NCBI GenBank assembly: GCA_021812345.1
Contig: JAKANP010000005.1
Location: 1-56,359 of the forward strand
DNA length: 56,359 nt
Reading direction: 5' to 3'
Source of the DNA: a bacterium
GTDB taxonomy: Bacteria > Patescibacteriota > Minisyncoccia > UBA6257 > JAGOQP01
Below are positions 6,912 through 16,614 of this stretch, piece by piece. The notes under the pieces are model-generated. The model saw only the letters and a program-made list of their open reading frames with translations. It ran no database searches and was not told the DNA's origin. Each line of letters starts with the position of its first letter. Position 1 is the first letter of the stretch. The position numbers and the translations under genes were made by a program.

Positions 6912-8117
6912 ATGATTCAAAACAGCAATCAGCCCAAAAATCATGATGTTTTTTATGTGGGCTTATTAAGTTTTTTTGGAGGAATCGGACAGGATATTTT
7001 TGTACCGGTCTTGCCTCTCTATCTAACTCTGGTTTTGGGATTTGATAAAACTTTTGTTGGAACTACAGAAGGGCTCGTTTCCGCAAGTGCCGCCATATTT
7101 GCGGTTGTCGGAGGTTATTTTTCGGATAAGTGGAAAAAACAAAAATCTCTTATTTTTTCCGGATATTTACTTTCCATGATTTCCAGGTCATTGTTGGCTG
7201 TAATTACTTCAGGGTTGGGGGTAGTCGGTCTGCGCTTGGGGGATGGAATCGGTAAGGGAGTGAAAGATCCGCCCAAAGATGTTTTGGTTGCGGGAGATTC
7301 TAAAAAAACAAGAGGAAGAAGTTTTGGCATTGTCCGTATGTTGGACACGCTTGGTTCTGTTGTTGGGCCGTTAATTCTTTTTTTACTACTCTATTTTTTT
7401 AAAGACAACCCCCATGTTTATCATTATGTTTTGATTTTTTCTGCCGTTCCGCTGATTGCGACTTTGTACATTACTGCAGCCAAACTTAAAGATTATTCCT
7501 ATGTTCGGCCGAATCAGGAATTGGAGCACTCAAATAACAAGCTTTCCGGTAAACTTCCAAAATCTTTCTTTTTGTTTTTGGTGATATCTTTAGTTTTTAC
7601 TTTAGGGAACTCATCGGACGCTTTTTTGATTTTGAGAGCTCAAGGAGTTGGATTTTCCATAATATTGATTCCTATAGTTATAGCTTTGTTTAATTTGGTA
7701 TATGCCGGAGTATCGGTTCCGTTTGGAATTCTTTCGGATAAAATCGGAAGGGCTCCAACTCTTCTTATCGGTTGGGCGGTCTATGTCTTGACTTATTTTG
7801 GATTCGCTTATGTGCCTCATCCGGCGATGATTTGGGTTCTGTATGCTTTATACGGAGTATATTTTGGAGCAACGTGGGGAGTGGCGAAGGCATTTTTAGC
7901 TGATATTGTCGGTCAAGAATTTAGAGGGAGGGCATTCGGGATTTATGGAACCACCATCGGCGTGGCGACGTTTTTTGCCAGTTTAATTGCCGGTTTTTTG
8001 TGGGATAAGTTCGGAGCTCAAGCGCCATTTTATTTTGGCGCCGGGATGGCGGCTTTGGCGGCGCTACTTTTGGTTTCTTTTTCAAAAAAATTAAAATCGG
8101 TTCAACAGGAAATATAA
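6912..8117 (+). CDS. MFS transporter
   Basis: 401 aa with twelve predicted membrane helices in two halves. The loop 2-3 signature GGYFSDKWKKQK and the second-half GILSDKIGRAP are the classic MFS GxxxDRxGRR-type motifs. The family covers drug efflux and metabolite transport; the substrate is not readable. It has its own -10 box and sits 3 bp before the queuosine-precursor transporter gene, so the two are probably cotranscribed. Confidence 0.88.
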   Translation: MIQNSNQPKNHDVFYVGLLSFFGGIGQDIFVPVLPLYLTLVLGFDKTFVGTTEGLVSASAAIFAVVGGYFSDKWKKQKSLIFSGYLLSMISRSLLAVITSGLGVVGLRLGDGIGKGVKDPPKDVLVAGDSKKTRGRSFGIVRMLDTLGSVVGPLILFLLLYFFKDNPHVYHYVLIFSAVPLIATLYITAAKLKDYSYVRPNQELEHSNNKLSGKLPKSFFLFLVISLVFTLGNSSDAFLILRAQGVGFSIILIPIVIALFNLVYAGVSVPFGILSDKIGRAPTLLIGWAVYVLTYFGFAYVPHPAMIWVLYALYGVYFGATWGVAKAFLADIVGQEFRGRAFGIYGTTIGVATFFASLIAGFLWDKFGAQAPFYFGAGMAALAALLLVSFSKKLKSVQQEI

Positions 8118-8120
8118 AAA

Positions 8121-8816
8121 ATGACTTTATTTTTACTTATTATTTGGGCGATTGTGATTTCTTTGATAACGTTAAGCGGAAGCTGGTATGTAAAAAAATA
8201 TCAAAAACCGGACCTTCTAATCGCCTTGTATGTGACATTTGTTGTCGTTGCTCAAATTTTAGCGGCAAAAATATCGGAATTTAATCTTGGATTTGCGGTA
8301 TTTTATGTTCCTTCGGGAGTGATTGTTTTTTCCGTAACTTATTTATTGACCGATATTATTAACGAAAGATTCGGACAAAAAGAAACCCACATGGCGATTT
8401 TCATCGCTTTTATCTCGCAGGTGGCGATGGTTATATTTTTGTGGATTGGAAATAAAATGACGCCCGCTCCATTTTGGAATTTACAGCAAACCTGGTCTTA
8501 TGTTTTTGATTTAATACCCAGAATAACTCTTGCCAGTTGGACAGCGTTTTTGATTTCGGAAAATTTTGACGCCATAGTTTATGCTTGGTTTAAAAAAATA
8601 ACCAAAGGAAAACATTTGTGGATGAGAAACTCTTTAAGTTCTTTGCCAGCTTTGTTTTTGGACAGCGTTATTTTTATATCAATAGCGTTTTGGGGAGTTG
8701 CGCCCGTACTGCCTCTTATTGTCGGACAAATTGTGATAAAATGGATTATCGGACTGATCGACATTCCGTTCATGTATGCCAACAGAAAAATTATGTCGAT
8801 TCAAAATGGAAAATAA
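8121..8816 (+). CDS. yhhQ: Queuosine-precursor transporter (YhhQ/VUT family)
   Basis: 231 aa with about six to seven helices. VAQILAAKI, SVTYLLTDIINERFGQKETHMAI and SENFDAIVYAWFKK are hallmarks of the YhhQ/Vut_1 family, which imports queuosine precursors (preQ0, preQ1 or queuine) for tRNA position 34. Importing rather than making the precursor would suit a reduced genome, and tRNA-His(GTG), -Asn(GTT) and -Tyr(GTA) in this window are the usual queuosine substrates. No Tgt is seen here. It sits between the MFS and patatin genes with gaps under 7 bp. Confidence 0.85.
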   Translation: MTLFLLIIWAIVISLITLSGSWYVKKYQKPDLLIALYVTFVVVAQILAAKISEFNLGFAVFYVPSGVIVFSVTYLLTDIINERFGQKETHMAIFIAFISQVAMVIFLWIGNKMTPAPFWNLQQTWSYVFDLIPRITLASWTAFLISENFDAIVYAWFKKITKGKHLWMRNSLSSLPALFLDSVIFISIAFWGVAPVLPLIVGQIVIKWIIGLIDIPFMYANRKIMSIQNGK

Positions 8817-8822
8817 AATTTT

Positions 8823-9638
8823 ATGAAAATCAAAAGAAAAAAAATAGGACTTGCGCTTGGCGGGGGAGGATCAAAAGGCTTTGCTCACATCGGAGTGATT
8901 AAGGTTTTGAAAAAAAATAATATCCCGATTGATTTTATCACCGGAACCAGCATAGGCGCTTTGGTTGGAGGATTTTATGCGGCAAGTGAAGATCCGGAAT
9001 ATCTTGAAAGTGTGGCCTCAGGGTCAAGCTCGGGTAAGTTTATATCTTTGATGACGGAATTTACCGGCGGCAGAGGCGGGATTGTCGGCGGAGAAAAGGT
9101 TCTTAATTTTTTGAGTGAAGGGCTTGATGGAATTGATTTTAAAGATTTAAAAATTCCTCTTGCCGTGACAGCAACGGAATTAAATTCCGGAGAAACTGAA
9201 TATTTTGAAAAAAGCGGAGATGTCGCCCAGGCGATTCGCGCCAGCATTTCTTATCCTCCGATATTTTCTCCGTATAAAATAAAAAATAAATTATATGTTG
9301 ACGGAGGACTTTCCTGCCAAGTTCCGGCGCAAAAAGCGCGCTTGATGGGCGCCGATCTGGTAATTGCCGTTAATTTGGAAGATGAATATGTGTTAAATAA
9401 AAAAGTATTTGAAAAAGAATCAATTATGACAAGTACTTATAGCGTATTTAATGCCTCCATTAAAATACTTGTTAAAAAAGTTGCCGAATATGATATCAAA
9501 GAAGCCGACATTGCTTTAAATTTGCCGGTTGGAAGATTTAAAACCTGGAGTGATTTTGGGAGAGCCAAAGATTTGATAAAAATAGGAGAAGAATTTACCA
9601 AAAAGAATATAAAAAACATTAAAAAAGCGCTGTTATAA
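8823..9638 (+). CDS. Patatin-like phospholipase (RssA-type)
   Basis: 271 aa. The oxyanion loop is GGGGSKGFAHIG (from residue 13), the nucleophile elbow is GTSIG (Ser43), and the catalytic Asp lies in DGG (Asp160), giving a complete Ser-Asp dyad. There is no signal peptide, so it is probably cytoplasmic or membrane-associated and acts on lipids. It ends the MFS-yhhQ-patatin run and has a terminator overlapping its stop codon. Confidence 0.9.
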   Translation: MKIKRKKIGLALGGGGSKGFAHIGVIKVLKKNNIPIDFITGTSIGALVGGFYAASEDPEYLESVASGSSSGKFISLMTEFTGGRGGIVGGEKVLNFLSEGLDGIDFKDLKIPLAVTATELNSGETEYFEKSGDVAQAIRASISYPPIFSPYKIKNKLYVDGGLSCQVPAQKARLMGADLVIAVNLEDEYVLNKKVFEKESIMTSTYSVFNASIKILVKKVAEYDIKEADIALNLPVGRFKTWSDFGRAKDLIKIGEEFTKKNIKNIKKALL

Positions 9639-9654
9639 TCAGCGCTTTGTTTTA
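9624..9654 (+). terminator. Rho-independent terminator after patatin gene
   Basis: aaagcgctg / cagcgcttt with loop ttataat, followed by gtttt. The stop codon TAA lies in the loop. Confidence 0.85.
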
Positions 9655-9696
9655 GTGTTTTTATAGTGAGATTTCCACAGGTTGTCTTATGTTCTG

Positions 9697-9705
9697 TGGT
9701 ATAAT
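9697..9705 (+). promoter_or_regulatory. Extended -10 promoter of the dockerin gene
   Basis: TGGTATAAT matches the extended -10 consensus (TGnTATAAT). It is about 61 nt upstream of the ATG at 9767. No strong -35 is visible at the usual distance. Confidence 0.55.
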
Positions 9706-9766
9706 TTAATCAGTTTAATATTTAGTTTGAGTATATTTTTGTATAAAAATTAATATATAAAAAAAG

Positions 9767-12700
9767 ATGAAAAATATTTTTTATTTGTTTTTCAAAAGAT
9801 TTGTAATGGTCGCGTTTTTTTCGTTATTTCTAATCGGTTTTTTATTTTCCGCTCAACATATTTATGCTGTTGACGGATCGGGATCCGCTGTTGTGGCGCC
9901 CGGTTCTGCCAATGCCGGTTCAACAGGGGGGACTTATGTTTTTACTTTTACCGCTGCCGAAGCAATGAACAGTGGCGAAGTATCGATTTCTACCGCTCCG
10001 GGGTGGAGCGCGATGCAGGGAGTTTCGGGAACTGCCGGCTACACGACTGTTGCTTCCACCGGATTGACGGCTAACGTAGAAGACAACGCCGATTCTTTGA
10101 GCGGATGGTCAGCCGGGACGGCTTGCTTGAATGGATTATCTTCCGATACTTTAAATTATCATGAGGGTTTGGGCTCAATTTTATGTTCAACCGGAGACCA
10201 AAATACGGGTCAAGTTTTTTATAAAAATATTTCTTCTCAAAATTGGTCGTCTTACACTAAAGTTGGATTTTGGATAAAAGTCGGGAAAAATATAAGTTCA
10301 GGCAATTTAAGATTTCTTTACGACGATAATAATAATTTGGCCAGTCCGATTGCAAGGATAAACCTTCCGGCAATAACCGCAAATACTTGGACGTTTGTAA
10401 ATTTAAGTCTTTCCGGTACAAGAACTTCTGTTTTAAGTTACGGTTTTGAAATAAATAATAATACTAATTTAGACAATACTACAATAAATATTGACGATAT
10501 TTTACTTGGCCCAGGAAGCCCGGTTTTTGTAAATGGCATCGCTCATGTAAGACTGTTAACTCTTTCTTCCGGACAAACAGTGACATTTAATTATGGTTTT
10601 GGAGGAGGAACCAGCGGAGCATCGGCTCCTTTGGTTGGTCAAGTGTCAACCTTTTCAACTCAAACAAGAACTTCCGATTCCGGTGTTTTAACTAATATAT
10701 CAACTTCTCCGAAAATAACCGTTAATAATCCCGTTCCCGCCATTTTGTCTGTTTCTCCAACTTCAACGATAGCCGGTGGAACGCAATTCACGCTTACGGT
10801 GAATGGGTCAAATTTCAATGCTTCATCTTCCGTTAATTGGAATAGCTCTCCCAGAGTTACAAATTATATTTCATCAAATCAATTATCGGCTACAATTTTG
10901 TCTTCCGATATTGCGAATGAAGGGACTTCAACGGTGACGGTAGTCAATCCTACGCCCGGAGGAGGAACGTCAAATGGAGCAACTGTGACTTCGATTGCGA
11001 TTGCGGTTAAATTTGTCATATTGCCTCCGGGGAATGGAACGGTTGACGCTTCTGTTCCGGTAACTGTTCAAGCTCAAAAAAATGACGGATCAGTTGATCC
11101 TAATTTCAATAAAGGTGTTACATTGAATGTTAATGGTTCCGCTACCGGAGGAGGACTCTTGAGTTTTGCGAGTGGAGTGGCAACTACATCAATTTCCGAT
11201 CATGTAGCGCAAACAGTTCTATTGTCTTTGACGGATTCACAATCAACGGGACTTATTTCCACTTCAACACAAGAAATAATTTTTTCTCCGGGAGCAATAA
11301 CTCAATTTTCTTTGAATAATCCGGGTAATATGTATGCAAATACAAGACTTGGATATACGGTTACCAGAAAAGATCAATATTCAAATCCCGTTTCTGCTTC
11401 AACGTCGACGGTTTATCTTTACACTTCATCTACCAGCACCAATCATGGATTTTATAATGACCCATTGATTGGAAGTTATTTGAATTTTATTTCTATTCCC
11501 GACGGTTCCGCTAATGCTTCTTTTTGGTATTACGAAACTGTTCCGGGAAATTATTTAATTACGGCTTCCGATAATTCTTCCGCTCCCGATGGCGCGGCCG
11601 GCATCGCAGATGCGACTTCTTCAGTTGAAGTTATGCCGGTAGCGACTAAGTTTGTCATAATGCCTACTACTTCTACCACCGTGGATAATCCTATTACCGT
11701 TACGATACAAGCTCAAAAACCGGATGGGACCGTTGATGTTAATTATCAAAAAGGAGTTACTCTTGTTGTAAACGGTTCGGCTACCGGAGGGGGATTGGTA
11801 ACTATAGTTAATGGAGTGGGGACGATGAAAATTTCCGATACTGTTCCGGAAACCGTTCATTTGTCTCTTTCGGACACTCAATCAACCGGTCTTGATGTTT
11901 CTTCTTATCAGGATGTTTATTTTGGAGTCGGGGCCACGGCTCAATTTGTTTTGAGTCATCCGGTATCGATGGGCGCGGGCACCAGAGCGGCCTATACAAT
12001 AACCAGAAAAGATCAATTTGGAAATTTAACGACAAACGGAACCGGCACGGCCTATCTTTACAGCTCTTCTCCAAGTTTAAATAAAAAGTTTTATGATTCA
12101 GCTACCGCGGGAAATGTTATAACTTCAATTCAATTTCCCAATGGGCAATCGTCCGCTAATTTTTGGTATTACGACGATACTTTGGGAACTTGGACCATAA
12201 CCGGGTCGGATAACGCTTCATCGCCTGACGGTTCGGTTGGCATTCAAGATGCCGTTGATTCAATTATTGTAAATCCCGGTCCGGTCGCTTCTTTTTCTTT
12301 GAATAATCCGGGTGGAATGAGTGTTGGCACTTATCTTGAGTATTCGGTAACAAGAAAAGACCAATTCGGAAATCTTGTTACTTCTGGAATAACTCCCGTT
12401 TATCTTTACAGTAGCGCGAATGATACGAGCACCGGATTTTATCTTTCTTCCGGCGGGGGAACTCCAATAAAATCGGTATCAATTTCAGATTCCAGTTCCA
12501 CCGCTAATTTTTGGTATTATGAAAATGTTCCGGGTAATTATACTTTAACCGCTTCCGATAATTCTTCCGCTCCCGATGGAGCCACCGGCATAGCGGATGC
12601 GACTGTTTCTGTAAATGTCATGGCGGCTCCGATTGTTGCCACAAAATTTGTTATTTTACCGACAGCTACGGGAACGGTTGATTCTCCGATTACCGTTACC

Positions 12701-14701
12701 ATAGAAGCTCAAGATAATAGCGGCAATATAGATACTTCCGCCACTTCCAGTGTCACTTTGGTTGTGGGCGGTTCGGCTACCGGAGGGGGACTGGTTACTA
12801 TGGTTAATGGAATCGGAACCGCATCCGTTTCCGATCATAAAGCCGAAACAGTAACTTTGTCTTTATCCGATACTCAGGGAACGGGATTGAATGTTTCTTC
12901 CGTTCAAAATGCGATTTTTAATCCGGGAGCGGTTTATCAATTTACTTTGGATAATCCCGGCGCAATGGCGGCTGGAGTAAGACAACAATTTACCGCAACC
13001 AGAAAAGATAAATATGGTAATCTTGTCACCTCCGGTTCAAATTCTGTTTATCTTTATTCCGCATCAATTGGAACATATCATTTTTATAATGCTTCCAGTG
13101 GAGGCAGCTCAATCAATTCTTTGGTCATAACCGACGGATATTCGTCCGCGCCTTTCTGGTATTACGACGAAAAAGCGGCGACAACCACAATAACCATTTC
13201 CGATAATTCATCTTCTCCGGATGGACCGATTGGAATTGTTGATGCCTCTCAAACTATTATTGTCCAACCGGGTCCGGTTTATAAATTTATTTTGGATAAT
13301 CCGGGAAATATGACTGCCGGAACCAGATTGGGATATTCATTGACGCGTCAAGATCAATTTAATAATCCGGTTATTTCCGGAGTTCTAACTGCCTATCTTT
13401 ACACTTCATCTGTTGGAGCGACAACTACCGCATTTTATGACGCCGCGTCAGGAGGAGGAAGTGAAACTTTCGTTGTCTTTAATAACAATGTTTCATCCGT
13501 TCAATTTTGGTATTTTGATGAAAGTCCCGGAACTTGGGTAATAACCGCATCCGATGGAACTCCTACTCCCAATGGAACTTCCGGAATTCAAGATGCCGCT
13601 GTTTCTGTCACGGTTACTTTGGCGCCAATCGTCGCAACTCGCGTCAACATAATGCCTGTTGGAGATACGCTTGTCGGACAAAACGCGCTTGTCACAGTCA
13701 AAGCTCAAGATGACAGCGGCAATACGGATACTCTTTATAATGGAAATGTTTTACTTTCTGTTTCCGGTTCAGCGTCCGGAGGGGGACAAATTAATATTGT
13801 TAATGGCATTGGAACCATATCAATTCATGATTCTGTTGCCGAAATAGTAAATCTTTCCTTGTCCAGCTCTTCCAGCGGATTGATAACGTCTTCTGCTCAA
13901 ACTATAAGATTTTATACATCTTCCGGTCCGGCATTTTATGGAGGGGGGTCGGTTGCTATGCCGATAATTCCGGTTATAACCGGAGTCCAATTTTCGGGTA
14001 CGGCATTTACCGGAGCTAAGCTTAATATTATATCCATTGGCAATGCGGGCGATGTTCCGGTAAAACAACAAACTGTCGCTTCAGCCAGCGGTTCGTTTAA
14101 TATTCTTTTTAGCAATATACAATCTGGAGCCCGTTCTTACGGAATTGTCGCTTATGATTCTTCAAATCGTCCCACTCAAACAAAAATATTTGACGCTAAT
14201 TTAGCCAATTCAAATCAACTTCTTAAAATTTCCAACGTTCTTCTTTCTCCAACCCTGGGCTTAATCAGAACATCAATAACAAGAGGGGACAATCTTGGAT
14301 TGATTGGTTCGGCTACGGCAGGTAATAAAATTGAAGTGGAAATTGACGGAAATATTTCAACCAGTTCTTCCGCTACCGCAGATTCAAAAGGCAACTATAA
14401 AATTCTCATTAATACCGCTTCGTTGGATTTTGGAAGCCATACAGTTAGAGTGAGGCAAGTGACGTCAGGAGGAACCAAAAGCGACTTTTCTCCCCAACAG
14501 GTTTTTTCAATTACGAAAGTATTTACGCCCAATATGGATTTTAACAATGACGGAGTGATTGATATAAAAGATTGGAGCATATTTATTTCCCGATGGACAT
14601 CAACCGATCCTAAAGTAAGGGCTTTAGACGATCTTAATGGAGACGGCAAAGTTGATGTCCAAGATTTCAGTATTTTTGTGAGAACCCTAAAACAGCAATA
14701 A
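9767..14701 (+). CDS. Giant secreted repeat protein with C-terminal dockerin
   Basis: 1644 aa. The signal peptide is residues 1-34 (cleavage after IYA). Residues ~103-249 look like a beta-sandwich/CBM-type domain (FWIKV..., NTWTFVNLSL..., INIDDILLGP), and ~321-411 an IPT/TIG domain. From ~414 to ~1385 two Ig-like modules alternate as A-B-A-B-B-A-B-B-A; A modules begin KFVILP-like and contain GSATGGG, and B modules contain TRKDQ.GN and FWYY. Further Ig-like domains reach ~1587. The end (1588-1644) is a type I dockerin with two calcium loops, DFNNDGVIDIKD and DLNGDGKVDVQD. It is followed by a cohesin gene, so it is probably held on the surface through cohesin binding. Target glycan or host surface is unknown. 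Confidence 0.88.
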   Translation: MKNIFYLFFKRFVMVAFFSLFLIGFLFSAQHIYAVDGSGSAVVAPGSANAGSTGGTYVFTFTAAEAMNSGEVSISTAPGWSAMQGVSGTAGYTTVASTGLTANVEDNADSLSGWSAGTACLNGLSSDTLNYHEGLGSILCSTGDQNTGQVFYKNISSQNWSSYTKVGFWIKVGKNISSGNLRFLYDDNNNLASPIARINLPAITANTWTFVNLSLSGTRTSVLSYGFEINNNTNLDNTTINIDDILLGPGSPVFVNGIAHVRLLTLSSGQTVTFNYGFGGGTSGASAPLVGQVSTFSTQTRTSDSGVLTNISTSPKITVNNPVPAILSVSPTSTIAGGTQFTLTVNGSNFNASSSVNWNSSPRVTNYISSNQLSATILSSDIANEGTSTVTVVNPTPGGGTSNGATVTSIAIAVKFVILPPGNGTVDASVPVTVQAQKNDGSVDPNFNKGVTLNVNGSATGGGLLSFASGVATTSISDHVAQTVLLSLTDSQSTGLISTSTQEIIFSPGAITQFSLNNPGNMYANTRLGYTVTRKDQYSNPVSASTSTVYLYTSSTSTNHGFYNDPLIGSYLNFISIPDGSANASFWYYETVPGNYLITASDNSSAPDGAAGIADATSSVEVMPVATKFVIMPTTSTTVDNPITVTIQAQKPDGTVDVNYQKGVTLVVNGSATGGGLVTIVNGVGTMKISDTVPETVHLSLSDTQSTGLDVSSYQDVYFGVGATAQFVLSHPVSMGAGTRAAYTITRKDQFGNLTTNGTGTAYLYSSSPSLNKKFYDSATAGNVITSIQFPNGQSSANFWYYDDTLGTWTITGSDNASSPDGSVGIQDAVDSIIVNPGPVASFSLNNPGGMSVGTYLEYSVTRKDQFGNLVTSGITPVYLYSSANDTSTGFYLSSGGGTPIKSVSISDSSSTANFWYYENVPGNYTLTASDNSSAPDGATGIADATVSVNVMAAPIVATKFVILPTATGTVDSPITVTIEAQDNSGNIDTSATSSVTLVVGGSATGGGLVTMVNGIGTASVSDHKAETVTLSLSDTQGTGLNVSSVQNAIFNPGAVYQFTLDNPGAMAAGVRQQFTATRKDKYGNLVTSGSNSVYLYSASIGTYHFYNASSGGSSINSLVITDGYSSAPFWYYDEKAATTTITISDNSSSPDGPIGIVDASQTIIVQPGPVYKFILDNPGNMTAGTRLGYSLTRQDQFNNPVISGVLTAYLYTSSVGATTTAFYDAASGGGSETFVVFNNNVSSVQFWYFDESPGTWVITASDGTPTPNGTSGIQDAAVSVTVTLAPIVATRVNIMPVGDTLVGQNALVTVKAQDDSGNTDTLYNGNVLLSVSGSASGGGQINIVNGIGTISIHDSVAEIVNLSLSSSSSGLITSSAQTIRFYTSSGPAFYGGGSVAMPIIPVITGVQFSGTAFTGAKLNIISIGNAGDVPVKQQTVASASGSFNILFSNIQSGARSYGIVAYDSSNRPTQTKIFDANLANSNQLLKISNVLLSPTLGLIRTSITRGDNLGLIGSATAGNKIEVEIDGNISTSSSATADSKGNYKILINTASLDFGSHTVRVRQVTSGGTKSDFSPQQVFSITKVFTPNMDFNNDGVIDIKDWSIFISRWTSTDPKVRALDDLNGDGKVDVQDFSIFVRTLKQQ

Positions 14702-14731
14702 TTAAAGGTGGAAATAATTTATTAAAAATTC

Positions 14732-14737
14732 TATAAT
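14732..14737 (+). promoter_or_regulatory. -10 box of the cohesin gene
   Basis: TATAAT lies 9 nt before the ATG at 14747. This suggests a separate, near-leaderless transcript for the cohesin gene besides any readthrough from the dockerin gene. Confidence 0.5.
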
Positions 14738-14746
14738 TATTGATAT

Positions 14747-16171
14747 ATGAGATTTACAAAAAATAAAATCGTATTCTTGTTGGCCGTTTTATTTATGATT
14801 GTTCCGTTTTTTGCCAAAGCGGCCACGTTAAATTTTGTGGCTTCTCAAAATCAATTTGTTATCGGTGATCAATTCAGTGTTGACGTTAAAGTTGACAGCG
14901 AAAGCGCCGGAATTAACGCCGTTCAAGCGACGATTCAATTTCCTCCGGATATTTTAATAGCTACCAGCACCGATAAAACCGATTCCGCTTTTAATTTTTG
15001 GCTTCAAGATCCGACAATAGACAATAATGCCGGGAAAATAACTTTTATTGCCGGCGCAACTTCCGGATTTTCGGGAAAATCTCTTCAAGTATTAAAAATA
15101 AATTTTATAGTCAAGGGAGCAGGACAGGCTAATATAAATTTTACGGACGGAGCGGTTACTGCCAGTGATGGAAGCGGAACCAATGTTTTGAGTTCGATGC
15201 AGAATCTGCAGATAACCAGCATTACAAAACAAGACGCCAAACTTATTCCGGCTCCAAAAATAGTTAAACCCGCCGTGCCGACAGGAGTTCTTCCTTCAAA
15301 ACCCGTGATTCAAGTTCCTTTATATCCTGACCAAAATGCTTGGTATAATTCGGTTTCAAGTTTTATTGTTCAATGGAATTTGCCTAAAGATGTCACGAGT
15401 GTTGCGGCGGTTATAAACAAAGAGCCGCTTACTAATCCGACTCAGTCAAATGGCGTTTTTGATAATGAAACTTTCCCCGGACTTTCGGATGGAATTTGGT
15501 ATTTGCACGTAAGATTTAAAAATGATATCGGATGGGGACCGACTCTTCATTACAAAATTTCAATAGACACCATTCCTCCTATGCCGTTTACCGCGACAGT
15601 TAAAGAGGGAAATACTACTGACGTTATCAATCCAACTATACAATTTAGCACAACCGATCAGCCTTCCGGGATAGATTTTTATCAAGTCGTTGTCGATAAT
15701 AGCGCTCCGATAAAAACATCTTCAACTTCTTTAACTCTTCCCCCTCAAAATGCCGGCGCTCATAGAATAACCGTTTCCGCTTTTGATTTTGCGGGAAATA
15801 GTTCGGAATCAAGATTGACCGTAAATATTCAAGAAAAACCGTTTTTTGTTATCGGTGGTTTTTCGGTTACGCAATCAATGTTTTTTATAAGCATTATAAT
15901 TTTGATTTTCTTGGGAATTGTTGCCGGTTGGCACATAAGTTATCTTGCAAAAAAGAGAGTTCAGGGAAGGGTAATTATCGCTCAACGTGATGTAGTTAAT
16001 TCCTTTAATTTAATTTCAAAAGAAATAGATGCTCTTTTATTAAAATATAATGATGGCCAGATAGACGAAAGAGAAATCCAAGAAATTAAGTTTTCTCTTG
16101 AACGTCTTAAAACAACGACCGATAAAATAAAAAAATATGTTGCCGACAATATTGAAGAAATTGAGGATTAA
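14747..16171 (+). CDS. Membrane-anchored cohesin-domain protein
   Basis: 474 aa. The signal peptide is residues 1-25 (AKA|ATLNF). Residues ~26-160 form a cohesin-type domain: VIGDQFSVDVKVDSESAGINAVQATIQF, then LQVLKINFIVKGAGQANINF. After a Pro-rich linker, residues ~180-370 hold two Ig/FN3-like domains, the second containing IDTIPPMPFTA and SAFDFAGNSSES. One membrane helix at ~379-399 is followed by a 75-residue charged, coiled-coil-like cytoplasmic tail. Cohesins bind dockerins with high affinity, and the preceding gene ends in a dockerin, so this is the probable membrane receptor. The tail could contact cytoplasmic partners. Pairing is inferred from adjacency. Confidence 0.82.
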   Translation: MRFTKNKIVFLLAVLFMIVPFFAKAATLNFVASQNQFVIGDQFSVDVKVDSESAGINAVQATIQFPPDILIATSTDKTDSAFNFWLQDPTIDNNAGKITFIAGATSGFSGKSLQVLKINFIVKGAGQANINFTDGAVTASDGSGTNVLSSMQNLQITSITKQDAKLIPAPKIVKPAVPTGVLPSKPVIQVPLYPDQNAWYNSVSSFIVQWNLPKDVTSVAAVINKEPLTNPTQSNGVFDNETFPGLSDGIWYLHVRFKNDIGWGPTLHYKISIDTIPPMPFTATVKEGNTTDVINPTIQFSTTDQPSGIDFYQVVVDNSAPIKTSSTSLTLPPQNAGAHRITVSAFDFAGNSSESRLTVNIQEKPFFVIGGFSVTQSMFFISIIILIFLGIVAGWHISYLAKKRVQGRVIIAQRDVVNSFNLISKEIDALLLKYNDGQIDEREIQEIKFSLERLKTTTDKIKKYVADNIEEIED

Positions 16172-16210
16172 TATATAATTATAAGGTCAATAATTTTTTA
16201 ATTTAAATTT

Positions 16211-16582
16211 ATGAAGATATTAATCGTTGAAGACGAACAGGTTTTGGCAAAAGTATTCCAGGAAAAATTCGAAAAGTTGCATTATGACGTAAAAGTGGCG
16301 ACTGATGGGGAAGTGGCTTTGGGTATGGCAAAGAGTTTTAATCCCGACGCTATTGTGCTTGATTTGGTTCTTCCCAAAAAAGGCGGTTTTGAAGTTCTTG
16401 AAGAAATCAAAAATGTTGATTCTCTAAAAATGGTTCCGGTGGTGGTTGTTTCCAATTTGGGAGAAGACGAAGATATAAAAAAGGCAATTTCTTTAGGAGC
16501 GGTGGATTATTTTGTCAAAGCTCAGCACCCTATAAACGAGATAGTTGATAAAATAAAAAGCGTGATTATTAAAGCGAAATAA
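16211..16582 (+). CDS. Single-domain response regulator
   Basis: 123 aa, a bare receiver domain. The acidic pocket is Glu7-Asp8, the phospho-acceptor Asp51 (VLDLVLPKKGG), the switch Ser81 (VVSNLG) and Lys103 (YFVKA). There is no output domain, so it works through protein contacts like CheY or Spo0F. It lies 39 bp after the cohesin gene and 32 bp before the large kinase, which is its likely phosphodonor. Confidence 0.92.
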   Translation: MKILIVEDEQVLAKVFQEKFEKLHYDVKVATDGEVALGMAKSFNPDAIVLDLVLPKKGGFEVLEEIKNVDSLKMVPVVVVSNLGEDEDIKKAISLGAVDYFVKAQHPINEIVDKIKSVIIKAK

Positions 16583-16614
16583 TCGCCCAAAGCCGGACAT
16601 ATTAATTGTTTTCT

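Noticed and set aside
9767-14701. Regular repeats inside the giant gene, checked for a CRISPR-like array; antisense open frames of 60-90 aa
   Set aside because: The repeats are protein modules of ~100 residues in one frame, not short spaced repeats. The antisense frames are shadows of coding bias.
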